This document shows, piece after piece, positions 1 to 7,361 of a DNA stretch of 23,042 nt (position 1 is its first letter; every line of letters starts with the position of its first letter). This stretch comes from Deltaproteobacteria bacterium. Lineage in GTDB: Bacteria; UBA10199; DSSB01. Location: contig JAIOPF010000326.1 in NCBI GenBank assembly GCA_021414045.1, forward strand, positions 3,316 through 26,357, given 5' to 3'. A program made the position numbers and the translations under genes. The notes beneath the pieces are model-generated. The model had not been told where the DNA came from. It searched no databases and worked only from the letters and a program-made list of their open reading frames with translations.

Positions 1-381
1 CGCCGCAGATGGGCTGTTTGCAGACGCAGGAGTTGCAGTAGAAGCCGTTGGCGGTGTCGCAGCTCAATCCAGGCTCGCCGCAGTCTTCCGGAGGAACGGC
101 AACCCCGTTGCCGCAGCCCGTGGGCGCGCAATTGCTGTCGCAACCGTCACCGTCGACGGTGTTATGGTCGTCGCAGGTTTCCCCGGGATCGATGGTGCCG
201 TCTCCGCAGATGGGCTGTTTGCAGACGCAGGAGTTGCAGTAGAAACCATTGGCCGTGTCGCAGGTCAGGCCGGGCTCACCGCAATCTTCCGGCGGGACGA
301 CGACGCCGTTGCCACAACCCGATGGCGTGCAATTGCTGTCGCATCCGTCCCCATCGGCGGTGTTATGGTCGTCGCAGACCT
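1..381 (-). repeat. 201-bp in-frame tandem repeat (67-aa Cys-rich unit)
   Basis: Bases 1-201 and about 202-381 are near-copies with a period of 201 bp. For example, the stretch beginning gggctgtttgcagacgcagg occurs at 11 and again at 212. The period is divisible by three and keeps the frame of the minus-strand surface protein, so each unit encodes 67 residues from the CGDG motif through the CVCKQPI motif. Similarity is visible at DNA level and not only in the protein, which suggests a fairly recent duplication. More copies may lie beyond the left edge. Confidence 0.85.
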
Positions 382-2365
382 CGGTGCCCTCGCGCAGGCC
401 GTCCCCGCAGGCCGGCGGGCAATCGTCCGGGCAATTGAAGGGATCTTCGTTCTCATGGGGATTGGCTTTTGCGTTATCGCAGACCTGGTCGTGATTGCAG
501 AAACGGCAGGCGTCCCCGATTCCATCGCCGAGGCTGTCGTGCTGCTCGAAGTTATAGACGAATCGGCAGTTGTCGCATTCGTCACCCGAGCCGTCGCCGT
601 CCGAATCGAGCTGGTCGGGGTTGAATCGATTCGCGCAATTGTCGCAGCCGGTAATCATCCATTCATTTCCAGGAACGGCGTGGTCGAGAATGGCGTCGTC
701 ATCGGAGTCGTCGAAGCCGTATTGGCGTTGGGAGACGTATAATTCTAGGCATGTATCGACGCAAGCAGCTCCGATTCGGATATTTGACGAAGGGGTCGCG
801 ATCCACGAAGGGTGGTCGATCTGGTCAAGGCTGTGGTCGTAGGGGGTCTGGTCCGCGTTGGGAACCAGCAAGCAGTTATCTCCCATTCCGTCGGTCGGGT
901 TCGCCGTGCAAAAGACCGTTCCATCCGTCGGGCAATCGTCGCCCCGATTGCCGTTAATTCCGGGTTTGCAGACGATCATATTGGACGAGTTTCCAGACTC
1001 TTGGGCGACGATCGTCATGGCTCCGTCGCAGATTCCATCCCAGTCGCTGTCTCCCGGGGGGCTGCAGGCCTTGTTGTTTTGGTCGGGATTCCAATCTTGA
1101 GGACAAACGTCGCAAATATCTCCGAATCCGTCGTCGTCCATATCCGCTTGTTCTGGGTTAGGATAGGCAGGGCAGTTGTCTTTGCAGTTGTTGGCGATGG
1201 TCGACTCGCCAGGCTTGCAAAAATGATCCCCCACATTGTTGAACATGCCGTCGTCAATCCCGTCCCCGTCGCGATCATGCTCGCAAATATCGCCGGTCCC
1301 GTCTCCGACAGCCTCTCCGAGCCAATTGAGAGCGGGGTTGCCGAAAATATCTAATTCATCCTTTTGATCTGGATTGTAGGTGAGTGGGCAGTTGTCGCAA
1401 ATGTTGCCGAAGCCATCTTGATCGGCGTCCAATTGCTTGCCGTTGGCTTGGTCATATTCCCCGTTCAAGGGACCGTTCACCTGGAGTGGACAATTATCGA
1501 CGGCGTCTGGAATTCCGTCTCCATCCGCATCGATTTGACAAATGTCTCCCTTACCGTCTCCATCTCCGTCCGCTTGGTCGGGATTGGAGAGATTGGGGCA
1601 ATTGTCACAATCATCGCCGACTCCATCCATGTCGGAATCCGCCTGGCCGGGATTCGCGATGAGAGAACAATTATCGCAAGCATCCCCCGTGCAATCATGG
1701 TCTTCATCGGCTTGGTCGGAGTTGGCGATGGCGGGGCAGTTGTCCTCGACGCTCAGAAGACTTAAATCCGCTTTATCGACCGACATCCTCGGGTCAAAAT
1801 ACCCGTCCGCATCCTCGTCTTGAGCGCAACAGCCCTGAACGCATTGCAAAGAGTTCAGGTCGATGGCGGGTGGAATTCCATAAAAATCCCGCGGAAGTCG
1901 ATGGCAGTCCGTATCGCTGCTGCACTCCGGACCGGATCCGTTGACCGCTGTATTGAAGGTGACCGGGCAGTATTGCCAGCCAGGGGTTCGATTGCAGTCC
2001 CCTGAAGTCTTCAGGATTTTGGAGGGGACGCAATGGCCTTCTTCCGCTTGGGCCGGCAATTCGCAGATGAAATCATAACCGTTTTTTTCCAGTTGCGTCC
2101 GTGTCGCGTCGCAACCGAGGAGAAAATCTTGGCAGGCGCTCGTGTCTTTGCAGGATGGAAAATTCAAGCACTGCAACGAGGCATTTTGCGTATCGGTCGG
2201 GGTTTCTTGGGTGGGAGCAGGTTCGGTGTTGGCTGTTTTAGGGGAACCATTTCCGCAACTGAATGGACCGCCTAGCAATAGAATGGCGGTTAGCAGGGAA
2301 ATCGCTAAATACTTAAGAGAATCGATAGGACTAGATATTCTCTCGCGTTGAAAATGGCCCCACAT
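1..2365 (-). CDS. Secreted Cys/Asp-rich repeat protein, putative lipoprotein (partial, C-terminus off left edge)
   Basis: One uninterrupted reading frame of 788 codons runs from an ATG at 2365 off the left edge, with TAAGGA just upstream as ribosome binding site. Residues about 18-36 form a hydrophobic signal segment ending at Cys37. The lipobox (PFSC) is weak, so lipidation is uncertain. A Pro/Thr linker (42-62) follows, then a Cys-rich region (66-180). Next come several thrombospondin type 3-like repeats of the form DNCPxxxNPDQxDxDxDGxGDxCD (about 207-335, 395-432 and 575-620). From residue 651 there are DUF4215/myxococcus-type Cys-rich repeats (CGDGxxxxGExCDD). The Asp spacing is typical of calcium-binding loops and the many Cys suggest disulfides, so I infer an outer-surface structural or adhesive role. 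It is the last gene of the leftward set, 34 bases after adenosine deaminase. The true C-terminus and any anchor lie outside the window. Confidence 0.88.
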   Translation of the reverse strand, partial: MWGHFQRERISSPIDSLKYLAISLLTAILLLGGPFSCGNGSPKTANTEPAPTQETPTDTQNASLQCLNFPSCKDTSACQDFLLGCDATRTQLEKNGYDFICELPAQAEEGHCVPSKILKTSGDCNRTPGWQYCPVTFNTAVNGSGPECSSDTDCHRLPRDFYGIPPAIDLNSLQCVQGCCAQDEDADGYFDPRMSVDKADLSLLSVEDNCPAIANSDQADEDHDCTGDACDNCSLIANPGQADSDMDGVGDDCDNCPNLSNPDQADGDGDGKGDICQIDADGDGIPDAVDNCPLQVNGPLNGEYDQANGKQLDADQDGFGNICDNCPLTYNPDQKDELDIFGNPALNWLGEAVGDGTGDICEHDRDGDGIDDGMFNNVGDHFCKPGESTIANNCKDNCPAYPNPEQADMDDDGFGDICDVCPQDWNPDQNNKACSPPGDSDWDGICDGAMTIVAQESGNSSNMIVCKPGINGNRGDDCPTDGTVFCTANPTDGMGDNCLLVPNADQTPYDHSLDQIDHPSWIATPSSNIRIGAACVDTCLELYVSQRQYGFDDSDDDAILDHAVPGNEWMITGCDNCANRFNPDQLDSDGDGSGDECDNCRFVYNFEQHDSLGDGIGDACRFCNHDQVCDNAKANPHENEDPFNCPDDCPPACGDGLREGTEVCDDHNTADGDGCDSNCTPSGCGNGVVVPPEDCGEPGLTCDTANGFYCNSCVCKQPICGDGTIDPGETCDDHNTVDGDGCDSNCAPTGCGNGVAVPPEDCGEPGLSCDTANGFYCNSCVCKQPICG
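1072..1747 (-). repeat. Thrombospondin type 3-like calcium-binding repeat region
   Basis: This part of the minus-strand surface protein (residues about 207-432) has repeated units of DNCPxxxNPDQ followed by DxDxDGxGDxC. Spacing between units is irregular, with an insertion at about residues 336-394. A further degenerate unit lies at about 508-640 in the DNA. The Asp pattern matches known calcium-binding TSP3 loops. Calcium binding itself is inferred from the family. Confidence 0.8.
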
Positions 2366-2399
2366 TTTCCTTACCCCTGAATAAGGGTAGTCGAAAACC

Positions 2400-3668
2400 T
2401 TATCCTAGTGGAAGGGATTTTTTGTACAGAGAACTGTTTGGAGATGTTATTCCAAATTCGCCTTCAATCTTTTGATAATAGTCGATGACTCGTCGGACAT
2501 AGGCTCTTTTTTGCACATAGGGCAGGGGAGAGAAACTTCTTTTGAAGCCGTAAATGATCATGTCCCTCAGAATATCCGGAGTTACCTGAAACGCCGTCAC
2601 GATTTTCAAGATTTCTTCCGTCACGGTGGTGCCGCTGACCAATCGGTTATCGGTGCAAATCGTCACGGAAAGCCGCTCCGAGAGCATTCTCTTGACGGGA
2701 TGGTTGGCGATCTCGCCGATGCTGGGAATGGTCTGCAGGTTGCTCGTGGGGCAGACTTCGATCGTGATCCGTCGGTCGGCGATGTATTGCACTAGGGCTT
2801 CGGTGTAGCTCTCGCGTTCCGATGACGGAATATGCTCGACCAAATCGCTGGCGAAGAGGTGAGTGCCGTGGCCGATGCGGTCGGCATGGCACTGGGTGAT
2901 GGCCTGGAAGATGGAAGAGGGGCCATAAGCCTCGCCGGCGTGGATGGTTTTCATCAAGAAATGTTGGTGGGCATACTCGAAGGCCTTGCGGTGGGCGTTC
3001 GCGGGCCAGCCCTTTTCTTCTCCCGCCAAATCGAAGCCGACGACAGGGACTCCCCGTCGGTCACGGGTGCCGATCAAGGCCTGCACGAGTTCCATGGAGG
3101 CCAAGGGAAAAACTTGGGACACCGGCGCGTAGCGATGACAGCCAATGAAGGTATTGTAATAAGGGGAGAAGGTTTTCCCGAACTTTCTCATCGCGCATCC
3201 GATGATCCCGTAATCGAAAGGCGGTTCTTTTCCCGAAGCAATCGGGTCTCTTTGGTTGATCTCGCTCTTGGCCTTGGCGAGGCCCCGGTCGACGGCAAGA
3301 AGAACTTCCTCAATGGAAAGTTTTTCCGAGGCGTTCAGCTGGGGAGCGAAGCGAGGCTCGATGTAGCGGACGCCTTCAGCGAAACTGTCGATGGCAAGCT
3401 CATAAGCGACCCGTTCCAGGGCTTCCGGTTCCCGCAGCACGGCGCAGGTGTATTGAAAACCGTGGAGGTACTCGCCGAGGTCCGCATAGCGGTCTTTAAA
3501 GACCAGTTCCTTCAGGCCTTCCGGGTTATAGGATGGCAATTCGACGGACTGGGCCTTCGCTAATTCGATCAGGGTTTCCAGTCGAAGCGAACCGTCCAGG
3601 TGAACATGGAGGTCGGTCTTGGGGATGGCGCGGATAAATTCGATATTAAGAGAATCAGGAAGCTTCAT
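2400..3668 (-). CDS. add: Adenosine deaminase (add)
   Basis: This 422-residue protein belongs to the adenosine/adenine/AMP deaminase amidohydrolase family, which hydrolyses adenosine to inosine and ammonia in purine salvage. Visible family motifs in order are HVHLDG (zinc ligands His21 and His23), GFDLAGEE (211-218), HAGE (zinc His243, catalytic Glu246), RIGHGT (catalytic His267), the SNLQT substrate-pocket motif (309-313) and CTDNR (zinc Asp340). It is longer than the usual 330-350 residues. The extra length includes a segment around residues 132-190 that looks like an insertion. There is no signal peptide, so it should be cytoplasmic. The ATG at 3668 lies 3 bases after the stop of the upstream exported protein and lacks a clear Shine-Dalgarno sequence, so translational coupling is likely. 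Finding a salvage enzyme between two secreted proteins is odd. AMP or adenine specificity cannot be excluded from sequence alone. Confidence 0.93.
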   Translation of the reverse strand: MKLPDSLNIEFIRAIPKTDLHVHLDGSLRLETLIELAKAQSVELPSYNPEGLKELVFKDRYADLGEYLHGFQYTCAVLREPEALERVAYELAIDSFAEGVRYIEPRFAPQLNASEKLSIEEVLLAVDRGLAKAKSEINQRDPIASGKEPPFDYGIIGCAMRKFGKTFSPYYNTFIGCHRYAPVSQVFPLASMELVQALIGTRDRRGVPVVGFDLAGEEKGWPANAHRKAFEYAHQHFLMKTIHAGEAYGPSSIFQAITQCHADRIGHGTHLFASDLVEHIPSSERESYTEALVQYIADRRITIEVCPTSNLQTIPSIGEIANHPVKRMLSERLSVTICTDNRLVSGTTVTEEILKIVTAFQVTPDILRDMIIYGFKRSFSPLPYVQKRAYVRRVIDYYQKIEGEFGITSPNSSLYKKSLPLG

Positions 3669-3671
3669 GCC

Positions 3672-4553
3672 CTATTGTAGGCGGCGTCTCCGCGCGAATA
3701 CAAGCAGGGAGATGGTTAGTATCACCGGCCAGGCGCGGGTGGGGGAGACTTGCCGGGCGGATAGGGCGCAGGCCCCTCCTGTGGCCGTTCCGCCGCCACT
3801 TCCCCCGTTCAAGGAGAGGATTTGAGGACCGTCGTCCGAATTGTCCGAGACGGCGATGGCCGCTCTTTGGAGGCCCTCCTGGGCCGGAGTGAAATAGGCA
3901 ATGAGGTCGCAGCTTCCGCCCGGCGGGACCGGACGCAAGGAGCAAGTTTCGATTCTCGCGAAGCTGAAGGGCGTATCGCCACCGAAGGTGACGGCCTTGA
4001 CGAAGAGATCCGCCGTTCCGGTATTCGTCAGCGTGGCCGTTTGCGAATCGCTCGTGTCGCCAAAGGGCAAGTCAGCGAAGTCGAGGTGATCGGGGGCCAG
4101 GGCCACCGACGTGGACGGAGGCGAGGTGGGAGCCGGCGTGGGAAGGAATCCGGACTCGGCACCGGTGCCCTCCAGGGGAACGAAATTTCCCAAAACCTGG
4201 TTCTCATCCAATAGCACGATAAAAGCAGAATAATGCCCGAACAGGCTTGGGTGAAAGACCGCGCCGATTTCGCAGGTGTCGGCGTTTTCCAGCGTCGTTC
4301 CACTGCAGGTATCGGAGATGATTTCGAAATGAAGTGGGTCGCTGAGCTGGAGCGAGAGGGGACCGAAGCTGGCCGAGCTGTCCCTGAGCCGAACCGTGAC
4401 GACCAGGGACGAGGCATTGTCTCCTAGGAGCGTCGTGGGGAAGACCAAGGCGGTGGGGTTGAAGGCCAGGGGAAGCAAGGGAACCGCGGCAAGGCGGCCA
4501 GGCAAAGCCAGGGCCAACAATAAAATGGCAAAGCTTGGTAAGTATTTCTTCAT
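3672..4553 (-). CDS. Exported choice-of-anchor D-like protein with MYXO-CTERM-like tail
   Basis: This 293-residue protein has a Sec signal peptide (residues 1-23, hydrophobic core then LAA). Two Ig-like domains of the ASPM/Hydin or choice-of-anchor D type follow, at about 28-130 and 148-250. Each shows the pattern of a strand, a phrase like FGDTSDSQTATLTNTG, and a Cys pair near PPGGSC. A Pro/Ser/Thr linker (about 135-150) joins them. The C-terminus is a tripartite sorting signal: a Gly-rich stretch with one Cys (GGACAL), a short hydrophobic segment and a terminal RRRR cluster. This resembles MYXO-CTERM/Synerg-CTERM tails processed by a sortase-like protease. Surface location is inferred from that resemblance. 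It is the first gene of the leftward set and its promoter should lie in the 4554-4737 divergent region. No catalytic motif is visible, so a structural or binding role is the safest reading. Confidence 0.8.
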   Translation of the reverse strand: MKKYLPSFAILLLALALPGRLAAVPLLPLAFNPTALVFPTTLLGDNASSLVVTVRLRDSSASFGPLSLQLSDPLHFEIISDTCSGTTLENADTCEIGAVFHPSLFGHYSAFIVLLDENQVLGNFVPLEGTGAESGFLPTPAPTSPPSTSVALAPDHLDFADLPFGDTSDSQTATLTNTGTADLFVKAVTFGGDTPFSFARIETCSLRPVPPGGSCDLIAYFTPAQEGLQRAAIAVSDNSDDGPQILSLNGGSGGGTATGGACALSARQVSPTRAWPVILTISLLVFARRRRLQ

Positions 4554-4737
4554 CGGAACCGGTTAATTTTCTGGAGTGCCAGCGGCTGTCTTTTTCTACG
4601 CATTAGACTATCCTTTTGTCCGTGTCCTTTCCAGATTTTCTTTACGAGTGCCTTCTTGATTGAAAAGGTAATCCGAACGCCGTATTTTTCCCATATCGCC
4701 TTCGAGGATTTGACGTGTTTAAGGACTAGGAGATCCC
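4554..4737. promoter_or_regulatory. Divergent intergenic region between surface-protein and catalase transcription units
   Basis: These 184 bases separate two divergently transcribed genes, so at least two promoters are expected here. I see no strong sigma70 pair. A TCTAAT box read on the minus strand (4602-4607 on plus) could be a -10 for the leftward genes, but no matching -35 precedes it. On the plus strand TTGATT (4656-4661) has no well-spaced -10. A perfect AACCGGTT palindrome lies at 4557-4564, next to the leftward start codon. AGGAG at 4728-4732, five bases before the catalase ATG, is a clear ribosome binding site. I see no convincing PerR or OxyR site. Confidence 0.5.
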
Positions 4738-6240
4738 ATGGAAGAAAAACCCAAAAATCGAAAACTCACCACGGCTTCCGGTCGTCCCTATGCTGAACAC
4801 GAAAATTCGCAGACCGTCGGTCCCCGCGGACCGGTCTTGCTCCAAGACGTCATCCTTCACGAGAAGATGGCTCATTTCAACCGGGAGCGAATCCCCGAAC
4901 GGGTGGTTCATGCCAAGGGCAGCGGAGCTTACGGAAAATTCACGGTGACGCAGGATATCTCAAAATATACCCGCGCCAAGATTTTCGGAAAGATCGGCAA
5001 AACGACGAGGGTCTTCGCGCGGTTCTCGACGGTGGGCGGCGAGCAGGGATCCGCCGACGCCGAAAGGGACCCGAGGGGTTTCGCGCTTAAGTTTTACACC
5101 GAGGACGGCAACTGGGACCTGGTCGGGAACAATACTCCGGTCTTCTTCATCAAGGACCCGAAAAAATTCAGCGATTTCATTCACACCCAAAAACGGGATC
5201 CCAAAACTCACCTCAAGAGCGCGACGATGAAGTGGGATTTTTGGTCCTTGAATCCGGAGAGCCTGCACCAGGTTTTCATTTTGATGACGGATCGAGGAAC
5301 TCCGCTCAATTATCGCCATATGGATGGCTTCGGAAGCCACACCTTCTCCTTCATCAACAAGGATAACGAGAGGTTCTGGGTGAAGTTTCATTTTAAGAAT
5401 CTCCAGGGCATCAAAAATTTCACCGATGCCGAGGCGGAGACCATGAGGGCCAAAGATCCCGATCATGCGCAGCGCGACCTTTTTGAATCCATCCAGCGCG
5501 GCGATTTTCCGAAGTGGGCCCTCAAGATCCAGGTGATGCCCGAAGCCGAGGCCAAGCAATACCGCTGGAATCCCTTCGATCTCACGAAGGTGTGGCCGCA
5601 CGCGGATTATCCCTTGATGGACGTGGGGGTCCTTGAGCTCAACGAGAATCCCGACAATTATTTCGCCCATGTCGAACAGGCGGCCTTCGCGCCCGCCAAT
5701 GTCGTCGACGGCATCGGGTATTCGCCCGACAAGATGCTCCAAGGAAGGCTGTTGTCCTACCCGGACGCGCATCGCTACCGTTTGGGGGTGAATTTCGAGC
5801 AGTTGCCGGTCAATAAATGCCCTTACCAGGTTTCCAACTACCACCGAGACGGACATATGCGCGTCGATGGCAACGGAGGAGGGGATCCCAACTATTTTCC
5901 CAACAGCTTCGACGATATTTTTCCCGATCAAGAATATAAAGAACCCGCCTGGCAATTGGATAGTTCCCTGGCGGATTGGTATGACCGAAATGCCGAGGGT
6001 GAAAACGATCATTACACCCAGCCAGGCAATCTATTCCGATTGATCAGCGAGCGGGACAAGAAAAACACTATCGCCAACATCGTCGGATCCATGAGCGGCA
6101 TCGAAGGTCCGAAGCGTGACCAGATCGTCCGCAGGCAATTGTGCCATTTTTTCCGGGCCGACCCCGATTTGGGCGCGGGCGTGGCCAAGGGATTGGGGAT
6201 TGACGTGAATGAATTCTTGAATACTAAAGAAAAACCTTAG
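4738..6240 (+). CDS. katA: Monofunctional heme catalase, small-subunit (clade 3-like)
   Basis: This 500-residue catalase decomposes hydrogen peroxide to water and oxygen. The active-site block [20 protein letters not shown] contains the distal His58. [11 protein letters not shown] holds the catalytic Asn131, and [14 protein letters not shown] carries the proximal heme ligand Tyr341. NADPH-binding-type segments follow the family order. The length and the absence of a C-terminal flavodoxin-like domain put it with small-subunit catalases. There is no signal peptide, so it should be cytoplasmic. The ATG at 4738 has AGGAG five bases upstream. It heads the rightward gene run and is followed after 33 bases by the FGE gene. 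The link to the sulfatase module may be simple co-directionality, or a need for peroxide protection. The sequence does not decide between these. Confidence 0.96.
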   Translation: MEEKPKNRKLTTASGRPYAEHENSQTVGPRGPVLLQDVILHEKMAHFNRERIPERVVHAKGSGAYGKFTVTQDISKYTRAKIFGKIGKTTRVFARFSTVGGEQGSADAERDPRGFALKFYTEDGNWDLVGNNTPVFFIKDPKKFSDFIHTQKRDPKTHLKSATMKWDFWSLNPESLHQVFILMTDRGTPLNYRHMDGFGSHTFSFINKDNERFWVKFHFKNLQGIKNFTDAEAETMRAKDPDHAQRDLFESIQRGDFPKWALKIQVMPEAEAKQYRWNPFDLTKVWPHADYPLMDVGVLELNENPDNYFAHVEQAAFAPANVVDGIGYSPDKMLQGRLLSYPDAHRYRLGVNFEQLPVNKCPYQVSNYHRDGHMRVDGNGGGDPNYFPNSFDDIFPDQEYKEPAWQLDSSLADWYDRNAEGENDHYTQPGNLFRLISERDKKNTIANIVGSMSGIEGPKRDQIVRRQLCHFFRADPDLGAGVAKGLGIDVNEFLNTKEKP

Positions 6241-6273
6241 ATCAGGTCATGAACGAGCGCCTGAGCCGATACA

Positions 6274-7343
6274 ATGAAATGGTTGACACCGCTTTTCCTA
6301 ATTGTTGCTGTTCTCATTTTCAGCCAATGCCAGCGGTCCAAGATGGATTCTCATCCATTGACTGGCGCGCCCGCTGGCATGGTTTGGATTCCCCCCGGAA
6401 GCTTCAAGATGGGCACGGACGATCCGCATAGCATGGCGAACGAGCGTCCCGCGCACGAGGTTCGCGTCGATGGTTTTTGGATGGACGAACATGACGTGAC
6501 GAACGCCGAGTTCCAAAAATTCGTCGTGGCAACCGGATACAAGACGATCGCGGAGCGCAAACCGGAATGGGAAGAGCTCCAGAAGCAGCTTCCCCCCAAT
6601 ACGCCCAAGCCACCGGAAGATTTGCTGGTTCCGGGATCCTTGGTATTTACCCCGCCGGATCACCCCGTTCCCTTAAATAACCTTGAGGGATGGTGGCGAT
6701 GGGTACCCGGCGCGGATTGGCGCCATCCGGAAGGGCCTGGCAGCGATATTGTCGGGAGGGAAGACCATCCCGTCGTTCAAGTCGCTTGGGAAGATGCCTT
6801 CGCTTATGCCCAATGGGCGGGTAAACGCCTTCCCACCGAGGCGGAGTGGGAATACGCCGCCCGCGGTGGACGTCAGGGACAGAGATTTTTTTGGGGCAAC
6901 GAGTTACGGCCTCAAGGGCGCTTCATGGCGAATATTTTTCAAGGTCAATTTCCCGTGAAAATACCGCCGAGGACGGTTTTTCCGGGACTTCGCCAGTGAA
7001 ATCCTTCCCCCCCAACGGTTATGGTCTATTCGATATGGCGGGGAACGTGTGGCAATGGACCAACGATTGGTACAAATCCGACGTCAACGCCGATCTCGCG
7101 AGTAAGGGTGCTTGTGAAAATCCCAAAGGTCCAGAGCAGACCTTCGATCCCGGTGATCCTTATGCTCCAAAGCGAGTGATCAAGGGCGGTTCTTTTTTAT
7201 GCAGTTCTGAATATTGTGAAAGCTATAGGCCTAGCGCTCGGCGTGGGACGCCTCCAGACACGGGTTCGGCCCATGTCGGTTTTCGCTGCGTGAAATCGCC
7301 GTCGGGATCGAATGTCGCGGCCAGCTCTCGTGCCGATCATTAA
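6274..7343 (+). pseudogene. Formylglycine-generating enzyme (sulfatase-modifying factor), one-base frameshift
   Basis: FGE oxidises a sulfatase Cys to C-alpha-formylglycine using oxygen. The N-terminal frame (6274 to about 6960) has a hydrophobic signal segment ending near Cys19, with a weak lipobox. The FGE start GMVWIPPGSFKMGTDD follows, then WEDAFAYAQWAGKRLPTEAEWEYAARGG. The downstream frame (to 7343) continues with NGYGLFDMAGNVWQW, GGSFLCSSEYC and HVGFRCV. The two frames join if one A is added to the AAAA run at 6958-6961, which restores the expected order (VKNTAEDG). The downstream part holds the Cys-x4-Cys pair (codons at 7200 and 7215) that matches the catalytic copper-binding Cys of true FGEs, so a truncated first frame would be inactive. 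The break may be a real mutation or a homopolymer sequencing error. No classic slippery heptamer is present. The cognate sulfatase starts 18 bases downstream. Confidence 0.88.
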
Positions 7344-7350
7344 ATGAACT

Positions 7351-7358
7351 AAGGAGGG
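7351..7358 (+). promoter_or_regulatory. Strong Shine-Dalgarno that fixes a TTG start for the sulfatase
   Basis: AAGGAGGG lies about four bases before the TTG at 7362. The first in-frame ATG is at 7392, too far away to use this site. The TTG start also supplies the basic residues expected ahead of the signal-peptide core. Confidence 0.75.
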
Positions 7359-7361
7359 AAC

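Noticed and set aside
164..742. Plus-strand open frame of about 190 codons opposite the Cys-rich surface protein
   Set aside because: It is antisense to a repeat-rich coding region, has a low-complexity Val/Ala-rich product and no ribosome site. The minus frame has clear repeat motifs.
2366..2399. Short inverted repeat (CCTTA/TAAGG) before the surface-protein start
   Set aside because: The stem is only five bases with an eight-base loop. It may partly mask the ribosome site but is too weak to report as a regulatory element.
2832..3563. Plus-strand open frame of about 240 codons opposite adenosine deaminase
   Set aside because: It is an antisense shadow of a well-supported enzyme with all catalytic motifs.
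4557..4564. AACCGGTT palindrome next to the leftward start codon
   Set aside because: It is eight bases and occurs once, so it is too short to call an operator.
4960..6012. Minus-strand open frame of 350 codons inside the catalase gene
   Set aside because: The catalase on the plus strand has full active-site motifs. The antisense product matches no family I recognise.
6957..6964. Programmed -1 frameshifting in the FGE gene
   Set aside because: No classic slippery heptamer and no evident downstream pseudoknot. A lost A in a homopolymer is simpler.
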